Source: Roseburia_C sp900315735 | Lineage (GTDB): Bacteria; Bacillota; Clostridia; Lachnospirales; Lachnospiraceae | NCBI GenBank assembly: GCA_052118425.1 | Contig: JBQKHF010000013.1 | Length of the DNA: 64,000 bases | Direction: 5' to 3' (one strand) | In this document: positions 43,693 to 51,955 of the stretch, one piece after another | Numbering within the stretch: the first letter of the stretch is position 1 | Layout of the letters: each line of letters opens with the position of its first letter | The notes under the pieces: model-generated | The model's database searches: none | Told to the model about the DNA's origin: nothing | The model's input: the letters and a program-made list of their open reading frames with translations, nothing else | Program-made: the position numbers and the translations under genes

Positions 43693-43727
43693 ACAATATA
43701 GCCATCAAAAAACGACAGCTATATTGT
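43693..43727 (-). terminator. Possible weak terminator of the 174-residue gene
   Basis: 10-bp inverted repeat ACAATATAGC/GCTATATTGT with a 15-base loop, followed on the minus strand by a short T-rich tract. It lies about 45 bases after the stop at 43770. Confidence 0.4.
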
Positions 43728-43769
43728 AATTCCTTTTTTGCAAAAGCTCAACCTCTATTTTATTGTCTG

Positions 43770-44294
43770 CTACCACCATCTGCGGCAGCGTCTGTAACGG
43801 CATCTGCGGTGAAACATCTCATGAAACAGAAGAACTTCCACAAGGTCATTCCCACAGCCGTTTCTTCCACAGCCTGAACCTCTTACATTCTGTCCCTCCA
43901 ACTGTTCCTCCGTCATTCTCTCCATCGGACTTTCCATTCGTCTTTCTCCTGGATTTTCCGCCTGTCTTTCCATCGGAGTATCCGTGCCTTCCCGGCTTTC
44001 ACTAAGTCCTGCCTTATCACGGATTCTCTTGCAAATCTGTCGCAGCATCAGCCGGTCCGGATATTCATCAAACATGAGGCTTCCCTCATATTCCATCTTG
44101 TCGCATTCTTCTTCCACCAGCTCCTGTACTTTTCTTACCTCCAGCGGATACATCTCTTTCATGCGGTCTAAATCCCTCTGATATTCTAACTCCGTCATGT
44201 AAAGATTCTGGATTGGATTTGTCATATAAAAGGGCTGTTTGCCCGGCATCTGCTGCTGTTGCATCTTAAAGAAAATATCCTGATTATAATCCAA
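43770..44294 (-). CDS. Conserved hypothetical protein with Arg/Cys-rich C-terminus
   Basis: A 174-residue protein I do not recognise by name. The N-terminal half has a Met/Gln-rich start and a helical core, YQRDLDRMKEMYPLEVRKVQELVEEECDKMEYEGS, then LMFDEYPDRLMLRQICKRI. The middle is a low-complexity Glu/Arg/Met region. The end, HEMFHRRCRYRRCRRWW, is arginine/cysteine/tryptophan rich, as in some spore-coat proteins. A coat role is only a guess. It sits downstream of the patatin gene in a minus-strand series. Confidence 0.65.
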   Translation of the reverse strand: MDYNQDIFFKMQQQQMPGKQPFYMTNPIQNLYMTELEYQRDLDRMKEMYPLEVRKVQELVEEECDKMEYEGSLMFDEYPDRLMLRQICKRIRDKAGLSESREGTDTPMERQAENPGERRMESPMERMTEEQLEGQNVRGSGCGRNGCGNDLVEVLLFHEMFHRRCRYRRCRRWW

Positions 44295-44367
44295 TGTTTC
44301 CTTCTCTCCTGATTCTCATCAGTATAATATATGCAACAGAGACTGTTTGTTGACGGTCCAAATACTG

Positions 44368-45675
44368 TTATCTGTTTGCTTCCAGCGACATCAGAAATAA
44401 TACAGCTGCCAGCTCCTTTGGGAACATGGTATGCAGTTTTAAAATTTCTTTTGCAGTCAGTTTGTCCTGTTGTGCCGCATAATATGCAACCGCAGCCACC
44501 AGCATTTCTTTTCCAAAGTTTTTAACTTCCGCAATCAGTCCTGACGGCTCCTTTAATTTATGTTCCACGATGCATTCTGTTACCTGCCTTAGTTCTGCAT
44601 CTGCTAACTTCTTATGGAGTGTCTCCACAAAATGTTCCATGGAATATTCTATCGTTACATCTACATCAAATACTTCTCCACAGATTTCTGCCGCCGCAAG
44701 GAAATATTCCCTCGGCGACATTTTCTCCTTTTCGCTCCGCTCTGTTAAAAGTGTATGCACTTTATTAAATTCGCTTTTCTTGGTAAAACGTTTTACCGGA
44801 ACATCATCCCTTACCAGTAAATCCAGTTCTGTCATCCGATGAAGGAAGCGTTCCATTGCCCTGCGGTACTTCTCCATGGATTCTTTTTCAAAGGTATATA
44901 CATAACCATAGTATTTTCCATAAACTTTCATGGTATCCTGATACCCCATTCTGGCATTTTCCATTAAAAGCACATGGTTAAAATTCATCATGGTTCCAAG
45001 GGAACGGCTTGGCTTGATATACGTTACATACGGCCGCTTTGCATAGGCATCGTGCGCCGGTGACGTATGTAAATCAACTGCAATAATCTGCTGTGCACCC
45101 ATCCGGATAGCAAGATCAATTGGAAGATTATCATAATAGCATCCATCCAGATACGTTGCCTCTCCGATTTTGTGCATCGGAAACAACGGAAAGATTGCAG
45201 AAGATGCCAGAATATAATCTTTCATAAGTCCTTCCGGAATCTCGCGCTTTGTCAGTTCGCAGGGTTTTAAAGACGGAAATTCCACCGTAACCAGACCGAA
45301 ATCTGTCTTTGATTCCCGGATTTTATCCTCTTCAATCAATGTTTCGATAAAAGCGGTAAAAGGTGAAATATCTGCACCTTTATTCTTTACATATTTCTTA
45401 AGGAATGGGCCAATTGCTTCTCTCTGATCATACATGCCCTCTATGGTAGCTGTCAGATTAATTCCATCCTCCATCATATCTTCCATGGTTATGGTGCTCC
45501 ACAGTTCATAAGCCCTGTCATAATCTCCCGTTGCCATCAAAGCTCCGTTAATGGAACCTATGGATGTTCCGGTTACTATCTGATAATCGATACCAAGTTC
45601 ATTTAATGCTTTCCACACTCCCAGTTCATAGGAGCCTTTTGTACCGCCTCCACTTAATGCAATTCCACGTTTCAT
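44368..45675 (-). CDS. Patatin-like phospholipase
   Basis: A 435-residue lipid acyl hydrolase. The oxyanion loop GGGTKGSYELGV, the nucleophile elbow GTSIGS (Ser38) and the catalytic Asp in YLDGCYYDNLP (D177) are all present, so the Ser-Asp dyad is intact. The C-terminal 150 residues are helical with no known domain. It likely hydrolyses membrane phospholipids in the cytosol; regulation or partner unknown. GGAGGA precedes the start. It follows the GH31 gene by 41 bases. Confidence 0.9.
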   Translation of the reverse strand: MKRGIALSGGGTKGSYELGVWKALNELGIDYQIVTGTSIGSINGALMATGDYDRAYELWSTITMEDMMEDGINLTATIEGMYDQREAIGPFLKKYVKNKGADISPFTAFIETLIEEDKIRESKTDFGLVTVEFPSLKPCELTKREIPEGLMKDYILASSAIFPLFPMHKIGEATYLDGCYYDNLPIDLAIRMGAQQIIAVDLHTSPAHDAYAKRPYVTYIKPSRSLGTMMNFNHVLLMENARMGYQDTMKVYGKYYGYVYTFEKESMEKYRRAMERFLHRMTELDLLVRDDVPVKRFTKKSEFNKVHTLLTERSEKEKMSPREYFLAAAEICGEVFDVDVTIEYSMEHFVETLHKKLADAELRQVTECIVEHKLKEPSGLIAEVKNFGKEMLVAAVAYYAAQQDKLTAKEILKLHTMFPKELAAVLFLMSLEANR

Positions 45676-45716
45676 ATAAGTCCTCCTCCGGTTGTCTCCC
45701 GGCTTCTGCCCTTCTC

Positions 45717-48020
45717 TTAAGAAAGCCAGACTGTCAGTTTCTCGCCATTGAATGCGAACTCATTTTTACGTCCTTTATAACATATCACAAATTTCTTATA
45801 TACCTTTTCATAGCCTTTATGCAGCATCCGGACATTTAATGTCTCATCCTTTGTGATGGTCATCTCATATTCATTATATGCGCCATCCCGATACGCAAAA
45901 TCTTCTCCATTATCCTGATAATGCACATAACGGCCTTCTCCCGGATATATATCAAGAATTAATGTATCCAGTTCGATTTCTCCTACATACTGCATCGGTT
46001 CAAAACATGGGATAATACTTCCTGCTTTTACAAAAACCGGACACACATCAAGCGGTGCATCTTTTACAATATACTGCTTTCCGGTATATTTTTCCCTTGT
46101 ATCATAGTCATACCAGATTCCCTCCGGCAGATACAAAAGCTTCTTCGTCATTCCCTGCTCCACTACAGGAGCTACCAGCATATGCTCTCCAAATAAGAAT
46201 TCTCCATTGAGATTCCATGTTTCCTTATCTTTCTCATAATGCAATACCAGTGGACGGATTACCGGCATACCATCCTGCTCCGTCTCATGGAACAAGTCAT
46301 AAAGATATGGCAGTAATTTATAACGGAGTTCAATATATTTCCGGTTAATCTTTAATGTTTCTTCTCCGAAAAGCCACGGCTCCTGTCTCGTAGAACCCTT
46401 AGAAGAATGATTCCGGAACAACGGTGAGAAACAGCCTACCTGTACCCATCTTGACAGCAGCTCCGGTGTCACATCCGCGCCAAATCCGCCTACATCTGTT
46501 CCGATAAATACCATTCCCGACAAACCAAGATTACACATCTGTGGAATTGCCATCCGCAGATGCTCCCACAGGCTCTGATTATCTCCGGTCCATGCTGTGG
46601 TATATTTCTGAGAACCACTGTAGCAGGCACGGGTAATCACAAATGGTCTTCTTCCATCGTGTTTCTTTAAGCCCTCATAGGTAGCCTTTGCCATCAGATG
46701 TCCATAGACATTATGCATCTGTCCATGATCACATGGTCTGTCTTCATCTGTAAATACAACATCCTCCGGCAGTTCTCCACGAAAGCTTGCCGGCTCATTC
46801 ATATCATTCCACACACCACGGACCCCTAAGTCCACAAGATACTTCTGTTTATCAGCCCACCACTGTCTTACCTTCGGATTTCCAAAGTCAGGGTATACTG
46901 CATCTCCCGGCCATACTGCATTTACATAGGTATCTCCTTCCGGTTTCTTGGCAAAATAACCATGTTCCATGCCTTCGTCATACATATCATAACCTGGATC
47001 TAATTTAACACCCGGGTCAATAATGGTAACTATTTTAAATCCTTTTTTCTTTAAATCTTCAATTACTTCACCCGGCTTGCCAAAGTCTTTTTCATTCCAG
47101 GTAAAGACCCGGTAGCCATCCATATAATCAATGTCCAAATGAATCGTATCTATCGGAAGTTTTAATGCACGGTATTTATCTGCAATTGCACGCACCTCTG
47201 CAGCAGTCTCATAGCCCCAGCGGGACTGATGATAACCTAATGTATAAAGCTGCGGAAGCGGTGTTCTTCCGGTAAGATATGTATAATTTGCCACTACTTC
47301 CGGCATATTATCTCCGGCAATAAAATAATAATCCAGATTGCCCCGTTCCGATCCAAAGAAATAGTATTTCTCATTTTCCTTTGCCAGGTCAAAATATGTC
47401 TTACAGGTATTATCAAAAAAGATTCCGTACACACAGTTTTCACGCAGTGTAATAAAAAACGGAATGGATTTATACAACGCTTTAAAGGCTTCAGTATGTG
47501 CTGCAGGATTATCTGTATTCCACATCTCATAATCGTAATTCTTCTTATTTAAGATGCCTGCTTTATCTCCAAAGCCATAGAAGGCTTCGTCTCCTTCCAT
47601 GCGTTTTACCGCCTGCACACGATAATTCTTATCCGCCATCTGTGATACATCGTGTCCTTCTGCTTTTAAGAATTCCACAAATTTCTCACTCATCTGTGCT
47701 GCAAATTCTCTTCCGCCACGGTAGTCCGCACAGAGAAGCTGTCCCTTGGTATCATAAAAGTCCACCATAAAATTATCATATATGCGTATGATTAATTTTG
47801 CAGTCCGAACCTCAAGATAGTCAATTCCTTCCTGCACATCAAAATGTATGTGCTTTGATTTTTCTCCCTCGATGGCTTTTGAACGATGTTCCTCACCTTC
47901 AAACGGAACAAACACATTTACAATTTCATCCGTCAGAATTTCAAGGCTTCCGCTTCCGTATTCAAACGTAAAATAAATGACTCCATTCTCTATTCGATAC
48001 GCTTTTCTTTTTCCCAGCAT
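45717..48020 (-). CDS. GH31 alpha-glucosidase
   Basis: A 767-residue glycoside hydrolase of family 31. The nucleophile is in GVWNDMNEPASF (Asp406), the acid/base region is TAWTGDNQSLWEHL, and FIGTDVGGFG is conserved. An N-terminal beta-sandwich (galactose-mutarotase-like) and C-terminal beta domains flank the barrel. There is no signal peptide, so it acts inside the cell on alpha-linked glucosides or maltose-type oligosaccharides. It pairs naturally with the glycogen genes elsewhere in the window. Specificity between alpha-glucosidase and alpha-xylosidase is not fixed; the DMNEP form favours glucosidase. Confidence 0.93.
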   Translation of the reverse strand: MLGKRKAYRIENGVIYFTFEYGSGSLEILTDEIVNVFVPFEGEEHRSKAIEGEKSKHIHFDVQEGIDYLEVRTAKLIIRIYDNFMVDFYDTKGQLLCADYRGGREFAAQMSEKFVEFLKAEGHDVSQMADKNYRVQAVKRMEGDEAFYGFGDKAGILNKKNYDYEMWNTDNPAAHTEAFKALYKSIPFFITLRENCVYGIFFDNTCKTYFDLAKENEKYYFFGSERGNLDYYFIAGDNMPEVVANYTYLTGRTPLPQLYTLGYHQSRWGYETAAEVRAIADKYRALKLPIDTIHLDIDYMDGYRVFTWNEKDFGKPGEVIEDLKKKGFKIVTIIDPGVKLDPGYDMYDEGMEHGYFAKKPEGDTYVNAVWPGDAVYPDFGNPKVRQWWADKQKYLVDLGVRGVWNDMNEPASFRGELPEDVVFTDEDRPCDHGQMHNVYGHLMAKATYEGLKKHDGRRPFVITRACYSGSQKYTTAWTGDNQSLWEHLRMAIPQMCNLGLSGMVFIGTDVGGFGADVTPELLSRWVQVGCFSPLFRNHSSKGSTRQEPWLFGEETLKINRKYIELRYKLLPYLYDLFHETEQDGMPVIRPLVLHYEKDKETWNLNGEFLFGEHMLVAPVVEQGMTKKLLYLPEGIWYDYDTREKYTGKQYIVKDAPLDVCPVFVKAGSIIPCFEPMQYVGEIELDTLILDIYPGEGRYVHYQDNGEDFAYRDGAYNEYEMTITKDETLNVRMLHKGYEKVYKKFVICYKGRKNEFAFNGEKLTVWLS

Positions 48021-48038
48021 ATTTTCCTCCGCTTTTGT

Positions 48039-48890
48039 TTATATCAACAATAACGTTCCGCCTACTATCATAAGCAGTCCAAAGAATGCTTTCGGCTGCA
48101 ATCTTTCATTTAAAAATACAGATGAAAATACAACCGTAACCACAATGCTTAACTTATCAATCGGTACCACCACACTGGCTTCTCCCATCTGCAATGCACG
48201 ATAATAACAAAGCCAGGATGCTCCTGTTGCGATTCCAGATAAAATCAAAAACATTCCATCCCGGAATGTCATACTGCGAACCTGTTTCTGTTTCTTTGTC
48301 AGGAAAACTACTACCCATGCCATCACAAGTACTACTCCGGTACGGTAAGCCGTTCCAAGATTGGAATTTACTCCATCCATTCCTACTTTGGCAAGAATAG
48401 AAGTCAGGCTGGCAAATACCGCTGAAAGCAGTGCATAAAGCAGCCATGCCCGGCTCTTCGTGCCATTGCTTTTCTTTCTTGTAATCATGAGCATCGTTCC
48501 AACACCAATCAATACCATGGCGATTATTTTCTTTTCATTTAATCCTTCATTCAAGAAAATAACTGCCAGAATCATCGTCAGTATTGTGCTGGACTTGTCA
48601 ATCGGTGCTACTTTATTTACATCACCTAATTGCAATGCCCGGAAATAGCAAAGCCAGGATGCTCCTGTTGCAATTCCCGATAAAGTCAGATAGACAAGTG
48701 CCCGTGTCCCTATATTCTGTATCGGAGTATAGGAACCGGTCACTCCTACCATAATCCATGCAAAAATCAATACTACAATCGTCCGTATTGCTGTTGCAAG
48801 ATTCGAGTCCATTTTCTTAATTCCAACTTTAGCCAATATTGCTGTAATGCCTGCAAAAAATGCAGAACCACATGCATATGCAAGCCACAT
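48039..48890 (-). CDS. EamA-family permease with clear internal duplication
   Basis: A 283-residue membrane protein with ten hydrophobic segments. The two halves are strikingly alike: LSGIATGASWLCYFRALQLGD against LSGIATGASWLCYYRALQMGE, and APIDKSS against VPIDKLS. This matches short DMT transporters exporting sugars or amino acids; substrate unknown. It lies between the GGDEF gene and the GH31 gene on the same strand. Confidence 0.88.
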   Translation of the reverse strand: MWLAYACGSAFFAGITAILAKVGIKKMDSNLATAIRTIVVLIFAWIMVGVTGSYTPIQNIGTRALVYLTLSGIATGASWLCYFRALQLGDVNKVAPIDKSSTILTMILAVIFLNEGLNEKKIIAMVLIGVGTMLMITRKKSNGTKSRAWLLYALLSAVFASLTSILAKVGMDGVNSNLGTAYRTGVVLVMAWVVVFLTKKQKQVRSMTFRDGMFLILSGIATGASWLCYYRALQMGEASVVVPIDKLSIVVTVVFSSVFLNERLQPKAFFGLLMIVGGTLLLI

Positions 48891-48930
48891 ATTTCATTCC
48901 TCTTTTCTATTTGTTTCGGATGCCGCCTTC

Positions 48931-50013
48931 TTAATCTGCGCTGCAGCAGACTTTATTCTTGCCCCCTACTTTTGCATCGTATAAAGCCTTGTCTGCCTGC
49001 TCAAAGAATAAGCTGGCTGTCGGATATTCTTTTGCATATTCTGCCACACCGATGCTGATGGTAAAACTCTTCATTTCACCTTCACATTCTAACTTCCGCT
49101 TCTCAAATTCCCGACGAATTTTGTCTGCAAGTAATACTGCATCCTTTTTATCTCTGCCCGGCATAATCAATGCAAATTCCTCTCCGCCATAACGGGAAGC
49201 AAATTCTCTTTTTCCTTTGCACTGCTCAAATACAGAAGCCACCTCACGGATTACTTCGTCTCCATAAGCATGTCCATAGGTATCATTTACCTTCTTAAAA
49301 TTATCAATATCCGCAATCAGGATAGAAAAAGTCTCTCCCTTTTCCTTATAGCGTTTCATGTAATTTTCCAGTTCTTCATAAAATGCTTCATGATTATACA
49401 TATGGGTCAGGGAATCCTTCCAGCCCTGAAGATCCAGTGCAATGGTAGACTTACGAATCTGCTCTACCATAATGGCATATGCAATTGCCACAAACAGAAA
49501 TACAATTACATCAACCACTTCTGTTTCCAATGTATCAAATGCAGACTGTGGCACGAATACATAAAGATACAAAAGATATATCAATACACTTCCTGCCGTC
49601 TGTATCATGATAAAAATTCTCTGACGATACACGGATGCAATGGCAATCGGTGCTACCAGTATCATCGGAAATACTTTAATATTGGTATAAGATACCGCCA
49701 TCACCAGGATATAAAGGTTTACCATAACCATAGAAATTGCTGCCATGCAGCGCTCCGTTACACGGTTTCCTGCATACAGTAAAATCAACCGGTATACCCC
49801 TACTACAACAGCTCCGCCAATTGCCGGTTTTAAGAAAAACTGCTGCAGATAATCCAGTCTCGTACATTCCTGTGTCGGCTGATAAAAAAGCACCAGCAGC
49901 AGTGCTGCTACCGCACTTAATATCCACACTCTCCATAATGTTGCAAATACTACCTTATTCCATTCTTCTGCCTCTTTTGGCATTTCTCTTTTTTTGTATG
50001 CTCTTTCCTGCAC
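48931..50013 (-). CDS. Membrane diguanylate cyclase (GGDEF)
   Basis: A 360-residue protein. Six hydrophobic segments (about 25-190) precede a GGDEF domain (about 200-360). The active-site loop reads RYGGEEF, and DIDNFKKVNDTYGH and the end of the domain (YDAKVGGKNKV) are intact, so it should make cyclic di-GMP. The membrane part shows no named sensor family. The acidic residues of an RxxD inhibitory site are not obvious. It starts 22 bases after the SufB-type gene. Confidence 0.92.
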   Translation of the reverse strand: MQERAYKKREMPKEAEEWNKVVFATLWRVWILSAVAALLLVLFYQPTQECTRLDYLQQFFLKPAIGGAVVVGVYRLILLYAGNRVTERCMAAISMVMVNLYILVMAVSYTNIKVFPMILVAPIAIASVYRQRIFIMIQTAGSVLIYLLYLYVFVPQSAFDTLETEVVDVIVFLFVAIAYAIMVEQIRKSTIALDLQGWKDSLTHMYNHEAFYEELENYMKRYKEKGETFSILIADIDNFKKVNDTYGHAYGDEVIREVASVFEQCKGKREFASRYGGEEFALIMPGRDKKDAVLLADKIRREFEKRKLECEGEMKSFTISIGVAEYAKEYPTASLFFEQADKALYDAKVGGKNKVCCSAD

Positions 50014-50035
50014 CCTTCATTCCCCCAAACATGTC

Positions 50036-50953
50036 CTATTTCAGGAATCCATTTACAATCTGTTCTTCTGCCTCTTGTTCCGATAGACCCAATGTCATTA
50101 GTTTTATCAACTGCTCTCCGGCGATTTTTCCGATTGCCGCTTCATGAATCAGTGCTGCGTCAATATCATTTGCTGCAAGGGATGGAACCGCTTCCACCTT
50201 ACCCTGATCCATAATAATCGCATCGCATTCTGTATGTCCACTACAGGCATTATTTCCACGGATATAGGAAACAAACTTCTGATGGGAATCTCCCTTTGCT
50301 ACAGAACGGGATACCACATTTGCACTGGAATGTGCTCCATTTAAATCTACTGTAAAATCTGTCTCTGCCTTCTGCTGGCCATGAGTCATAATTCGCTCAT
50401 GAATCACAAGGGACGCATCTTCCTTAAGGTCTGCCTCAGTTGTACGGATTGTGGAGTCTACTCCTTTAATCTGAACACTGTCCATATCCATAAATCCACC
50501 TTCTTCAATGTGAATCACTGTAGTTGGATTTAAGACTCTGGCTCCATTTCCATCCCCTTCACCATAATGCTTTTCTACATATTTTACTTTTGCATTCTTT
50601 CCTATATAAAAGGTGTGGATTCCATCATGCTGTGATGTCTGGTCTCCGCAGTTGTGGATACCGCATCCCGCAATGATTGTCACATCTGCACCTTCCCCGA
50701 TATAAAAATCATTATATACTAAATCCTTTAAGCCGCTTTCACTTAAAATAACCGGAATATGCATACTCTCATTCTTTGTTCCCGGCTTTACATAAATATC
50801 AATTCCAGGCTTGTCCTTCTTGGTTACAATATCAATATTTGCTGTTGTATTTCTTGCCTCCAGTTTTCCGTTGTTGCGGATGTTATATGCGCCTTCCGGC
50901 ACGCTGTGCAAATCTGATATCTCTGCTAAAAGATTCTTTTCAATACTGTCCAT
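50036..50953 (-). CDS. Short SufB/SufD-type Fe-S scaffold protein
   Basis: A 305-residue SufB/SufD family protein with the right-handed beta-helix core (ARVLNPTTVIHIEEGGFMDMDSVQIKGVDSTIRTTEA) and the conserved C-terminal HEAAIGKIAGEQLIKLMTLGLSEQEAEEQIVNGFL. It is much shorter than classical SufB (about 470). It pairs only with SufC here: no SufD, SufS or SufU is nearby. This matches the minimal SufBC-like systems described in anaerobes. It probably builds Fe-S clusters with the adjacent ATPase; a separate cysteine desulfurase elsewhere would be needed. Confidence 0.9.
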   Translation of the reverse strand: MDSIEKNLLAEISDLHSVPEGAYNIRNNGKLEARNTTANIDIVTKKDKPGIDIYVKPGTKNESMHIPVILSESGLKDLVYNDFYIGEGADVTIIAGCGIHNCGDQTSQHDGIHTFYIGKNAKVKYVEKHYGEGDGNGARVLNPTTVIHIEEGGFMDMDSVQIKGVDSTIRTTEADLKEDASLVIHERIMTHGQQKAETDFTVDLNGAHSSANVVSRSVAKGDSHQKFVSYIRGNNACSGHTECDAIIMDQGKVEAVPSLAANDIDAALIHEAAIGKIAGEQLIKLMTLGLSEQEAEEQIVNGFLK

Positions 50954-50967
50954 TTTCTCACCTTTTC

Positions 50968-51693
50968 CTAGACTAATTTTTCCATCAAAGTAGAGCAGGC
51001 TTCACTGCTGCCTAACAGCTTTGGAAGCACTTCTTCCCGACTTCCGGCTGTGCTTACTTCTCCGTCTGCAATTACGATAATCTGGTCTGCAATATTTAAG
51101 ATTCTCTCCTGATGTGAAATAATCAGAATCGAGCCATTGATTTTCCGATACATATTTTCAAATACCTGAATCAGATTGTTAAAACTCCAGAGGTCAATTC
51201 CTGCTTCCGGCTCATCAAATATGGATAATTTGGTTCCTCTTGCAATGACCATTGCAATTTCAATACGTTTTAACTCTCCACCGGAAAGACTGTCATTTAC
51301 TTCTCTGTCAATATAATCCTTTGCACAAAGTCCTACCTCGGAAAGATAGGAACATGCCTGGCTGATGGAAATATCTTTTCCCGATGCCAGTGTAATCAGA
51401 TCCTTTACCGTCAATCCTTTAAATCTTACCGGCTGCTGAAACGCAAAACTGATTCCCTTTTTTGCCCGCTCGGTAATAGACATTCCGGTAATATCCTCTC
51501 CATCTAATAAAATCTGTCCGGAAGTCGGTGTTACTATTCCGGCAATCAGCTTTGCCAGAGTGGATTTACCTCCTCCGTTTGGTCCGGTAATTGCCACAAA
51601 CCGGTCTTCTATTTTCAGATTGATATTTTTTAATATTTCCTTGTCCGCTGCTTCGTCATTTACCTGAAAACTAATGTCTTTTAATTCCAGCAT
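50968..51693 (-). CDS. sufC: SufC-type Fe-S assembly ATPase
   Basis: A 241-residue ABC ATPase. Walker A is GPNGGGKST, the signature is LSGGELKRIEIA, Walker B is LSIFDEPEAGID and the switch histidine is in ILIISHQ. These are diagnostic SufC features (FDEPEAGID in particular). It energises cluster assembly with the SufB-type protein 14 bases downstream. A TTGGCA-17-TATCCT promoter precedes it. Confidence 0.95.
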   Translation of the reverse strand: MLELKDISFQVNDEAADKEILKNINLKIEDRFVAITGPNGGGKSTLAKLIAGIVTPTSGQILLDGEDITGMSITERAKKGISFAFQQPVRFKGLTVKDLITLASGKDISISQACSYLSEVGLCAKDYIDREVNDSLSGGELKRIEIAMVIARGTKLSIFDEPEAGIDLWSFNNLIQVFENMYRKINGSILIISHQERILNIADQIIVIADGEVSTAGSREEVLPKLLGSSEACSTLMEKLV

Positions 51694-51761
51694 TTCTCTT
51701 TCCTCACCTTACTGTCAGATTCACCCATTTACCCCTCTGTGAACCTGGTTTTTATAAAAAA

Positions 51762-51790
51762 AGGATAGCACAAAATGGCTTTTTTGCCAA
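51762..51790 (-). promoter_or_regulatory. sufC: Promoter for sufC-sufB
   Basis: Minus strand: TTGGCA, 17-base spacer, TATCCT, about 70 bases upstream of the start. The rest of the 262-base divergent region (51694-51955) is AT-rich with no gene. Confidence 0.65.
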
Positions 51791-51955
51791 CTTCTTTCCC
51801 TTTTATTATACATTTTGGATTCTTTTTAAAGAAATATTAATAAATTTTTATCGAGATTTACCGTTGTTTTTTTTCTTAAATAGATATATCCTTATTCAGT
51901 CAAAAGTAAATTATATGTAAAAAGTATGTAATCTACTGGGAGGAGAACCATTATT

